The translations under genes were made by a program, and so were the position numbers. The notes under the pieces are model-generated. The model was given only the letters and a program-made list of their open reading frames with translations. It had not been told where the DNA came from and did no database searches. This document shows positions 27,843 through 28,535 of a stretch of DNA of 28,535 bases, piece by piece; the first letter of the stretch is position 1, and each line of letters begins with the position of its first letter. Origin of the DNA: Saccoglossus kowalevskii (lineage: Eukaryota > Hemichordata > Enteropneusta > Harrimaniidae); NCBI RefSeq assembly GCF_000003605.2, contig NW_003156237.1, forward strand, positions 245,620-274,154. The letters are read 5' to 3'.

Positions 27843-28535
27843 GTAAGTATGATCATTATTACCAAACGCTTCAGCGTGGTATTAAGAGTTTGTTTTCAGG
27901 GGTGGGTGATACCAAGGTGGGAAATGGATGCACATATGGGGTTAATTCCTTGAATTGCAATATAGAGGGTTCAGGCTGAAATACAATATATAGTGTTTTC
28001 ATGTTTCGTCTGATATTTCTGTGGTATTCTGCTGCTGTAAGTAATGCACGATTTGTTCCGAAATTCAGTATATTGTGTGTATTCCAGGGTTATTCGTTTT
28101 TTGCTGAAAACACCCCTATTTTTTAGTGGCAGAGTTTGAATAGTCTCACTCCCACTGGGAAATCTGCATTGTTGCTTGAATGTGAGTTAATTAAACACAT
28201 TTTCCAGACCGGCGAAAGAGTATGCAACAGCCAATTTTAACAGCCTGTCACGTGATTTTAGTCTGAATGTCAACATGAAGAGGCTAGTCCATTTTACGCA
28301 GGAGTAATTGGGAGTCGAATATGTGAGGAATAGTATCAACAGAGATGTGTATAGTGAAAAGTAATATCTATCCTTCATTTACATCTCTGAGCATTTCTGT
28401 TTTAGTATATTGGTTTGAAAATGTTGAACTTGCATGATTTGCAATGTGTTTTTTTAATGGGACTCCCCTATTGATCGAATCCCGGGTTTGAACGAGAACG
28501 GCACACCACGTGATTCGTTTGAATACAATGCTGAT
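27843..28535 (+). other. Partial intron of the CCP-GH9 gene
   Basis: A GTAAGT donor at 27843 begins an intron that is still open at the right edge. I see no tenth exon here; the remaining GH9 catalytic domain must lie to the right. Confidence 0.55.

Noticed and set aside
28468-28500. GATCGAATCCC followed by GGTTTGAACG, resembling a tRNA B box
   Set aside because: The sequence fits the GWTCRANNC consensus, but no A box, cloverleaf or SINE body is found upstream, so a tRNA or tRNA-derived SINE is not supported.

Overview
This is animal nuclear DNA, AT-rich, with short exons, GT-AG introns, long gene-poor intervals and scattered decayed retroelements. The gene set suggests a bilaterian, most likely a marine invertebrate. 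It holds a metazoan-type RPL11, the first exon of a motile-cilium gene that looks like DRC1, an intronless bZIP gene of the CREBZF (Zhangfei) family, and a secreted glycoside hydrolase family 9 (GH9) endoglucanase of the kind kept in molluscs, annelids, arthropods and some deuterostomes. The species cannot be fixed from the sequence.

Layout. Bases 1-1300 are repeats: one copy of a dispersed foldback repeat, then the 3' end of a truncated non-LTR retrotransposon with a 3' stem-loop and an (AATA)n tail. At 1740-1855 (minus) is exon 1 of a DRC1-like gene, head to head with RPL11, which fills 2205 to about 6140 (+) in five coding exons. An apparent fragment of a sarcosine-oxidase-like FAD enzyme lies antisense in RPL11 intron 1. 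After a gene-free gap the single-exon CREBZF-like gene lies at 8323-9096 (+), with a possible long 3' UTR reaching a poly(A) signal near 10246. From about 10.3 to 23.5 kb I recognise no complete gene. That stretch holds a second, inverted copy of the foldback repeat (about 12390-12766), another foldback at 12018-12150, a 153-base assembly gap (16728-16880), a degenerate reverse transcriptase remnant (18199-18273), three unrecognised protein-like minus-strand stretches and several short perfect inverted repeats.

The most interesting locus starts with a TATA box at 23536 and runs off the right edge. Nine exons (23620-27842, +) splice in frame to 468 residues. They encode a signal peptide, two tandem copies of an acidic proline-rich unit (core DGPPPDVPDE) lying between two Lys-Arg sites, a four-cysteine CCP/Sushi module, and the first part of a GH9 catalytic domain with its Asp pair in YDAGD. 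The first five introns are all phase 1, the signature of exon shuffling. The C-terminal part of GH9, including the expected catalytic Glu, lies outside the window.

The genes show no evident functional linkage. RPL11 is housekeeping, DRC1 ciliary, CREBZF a transcription regulator, and the CCP-GH9 protein a secreted, probably digestive or matrix-acting, polysaccharide hydrolase.
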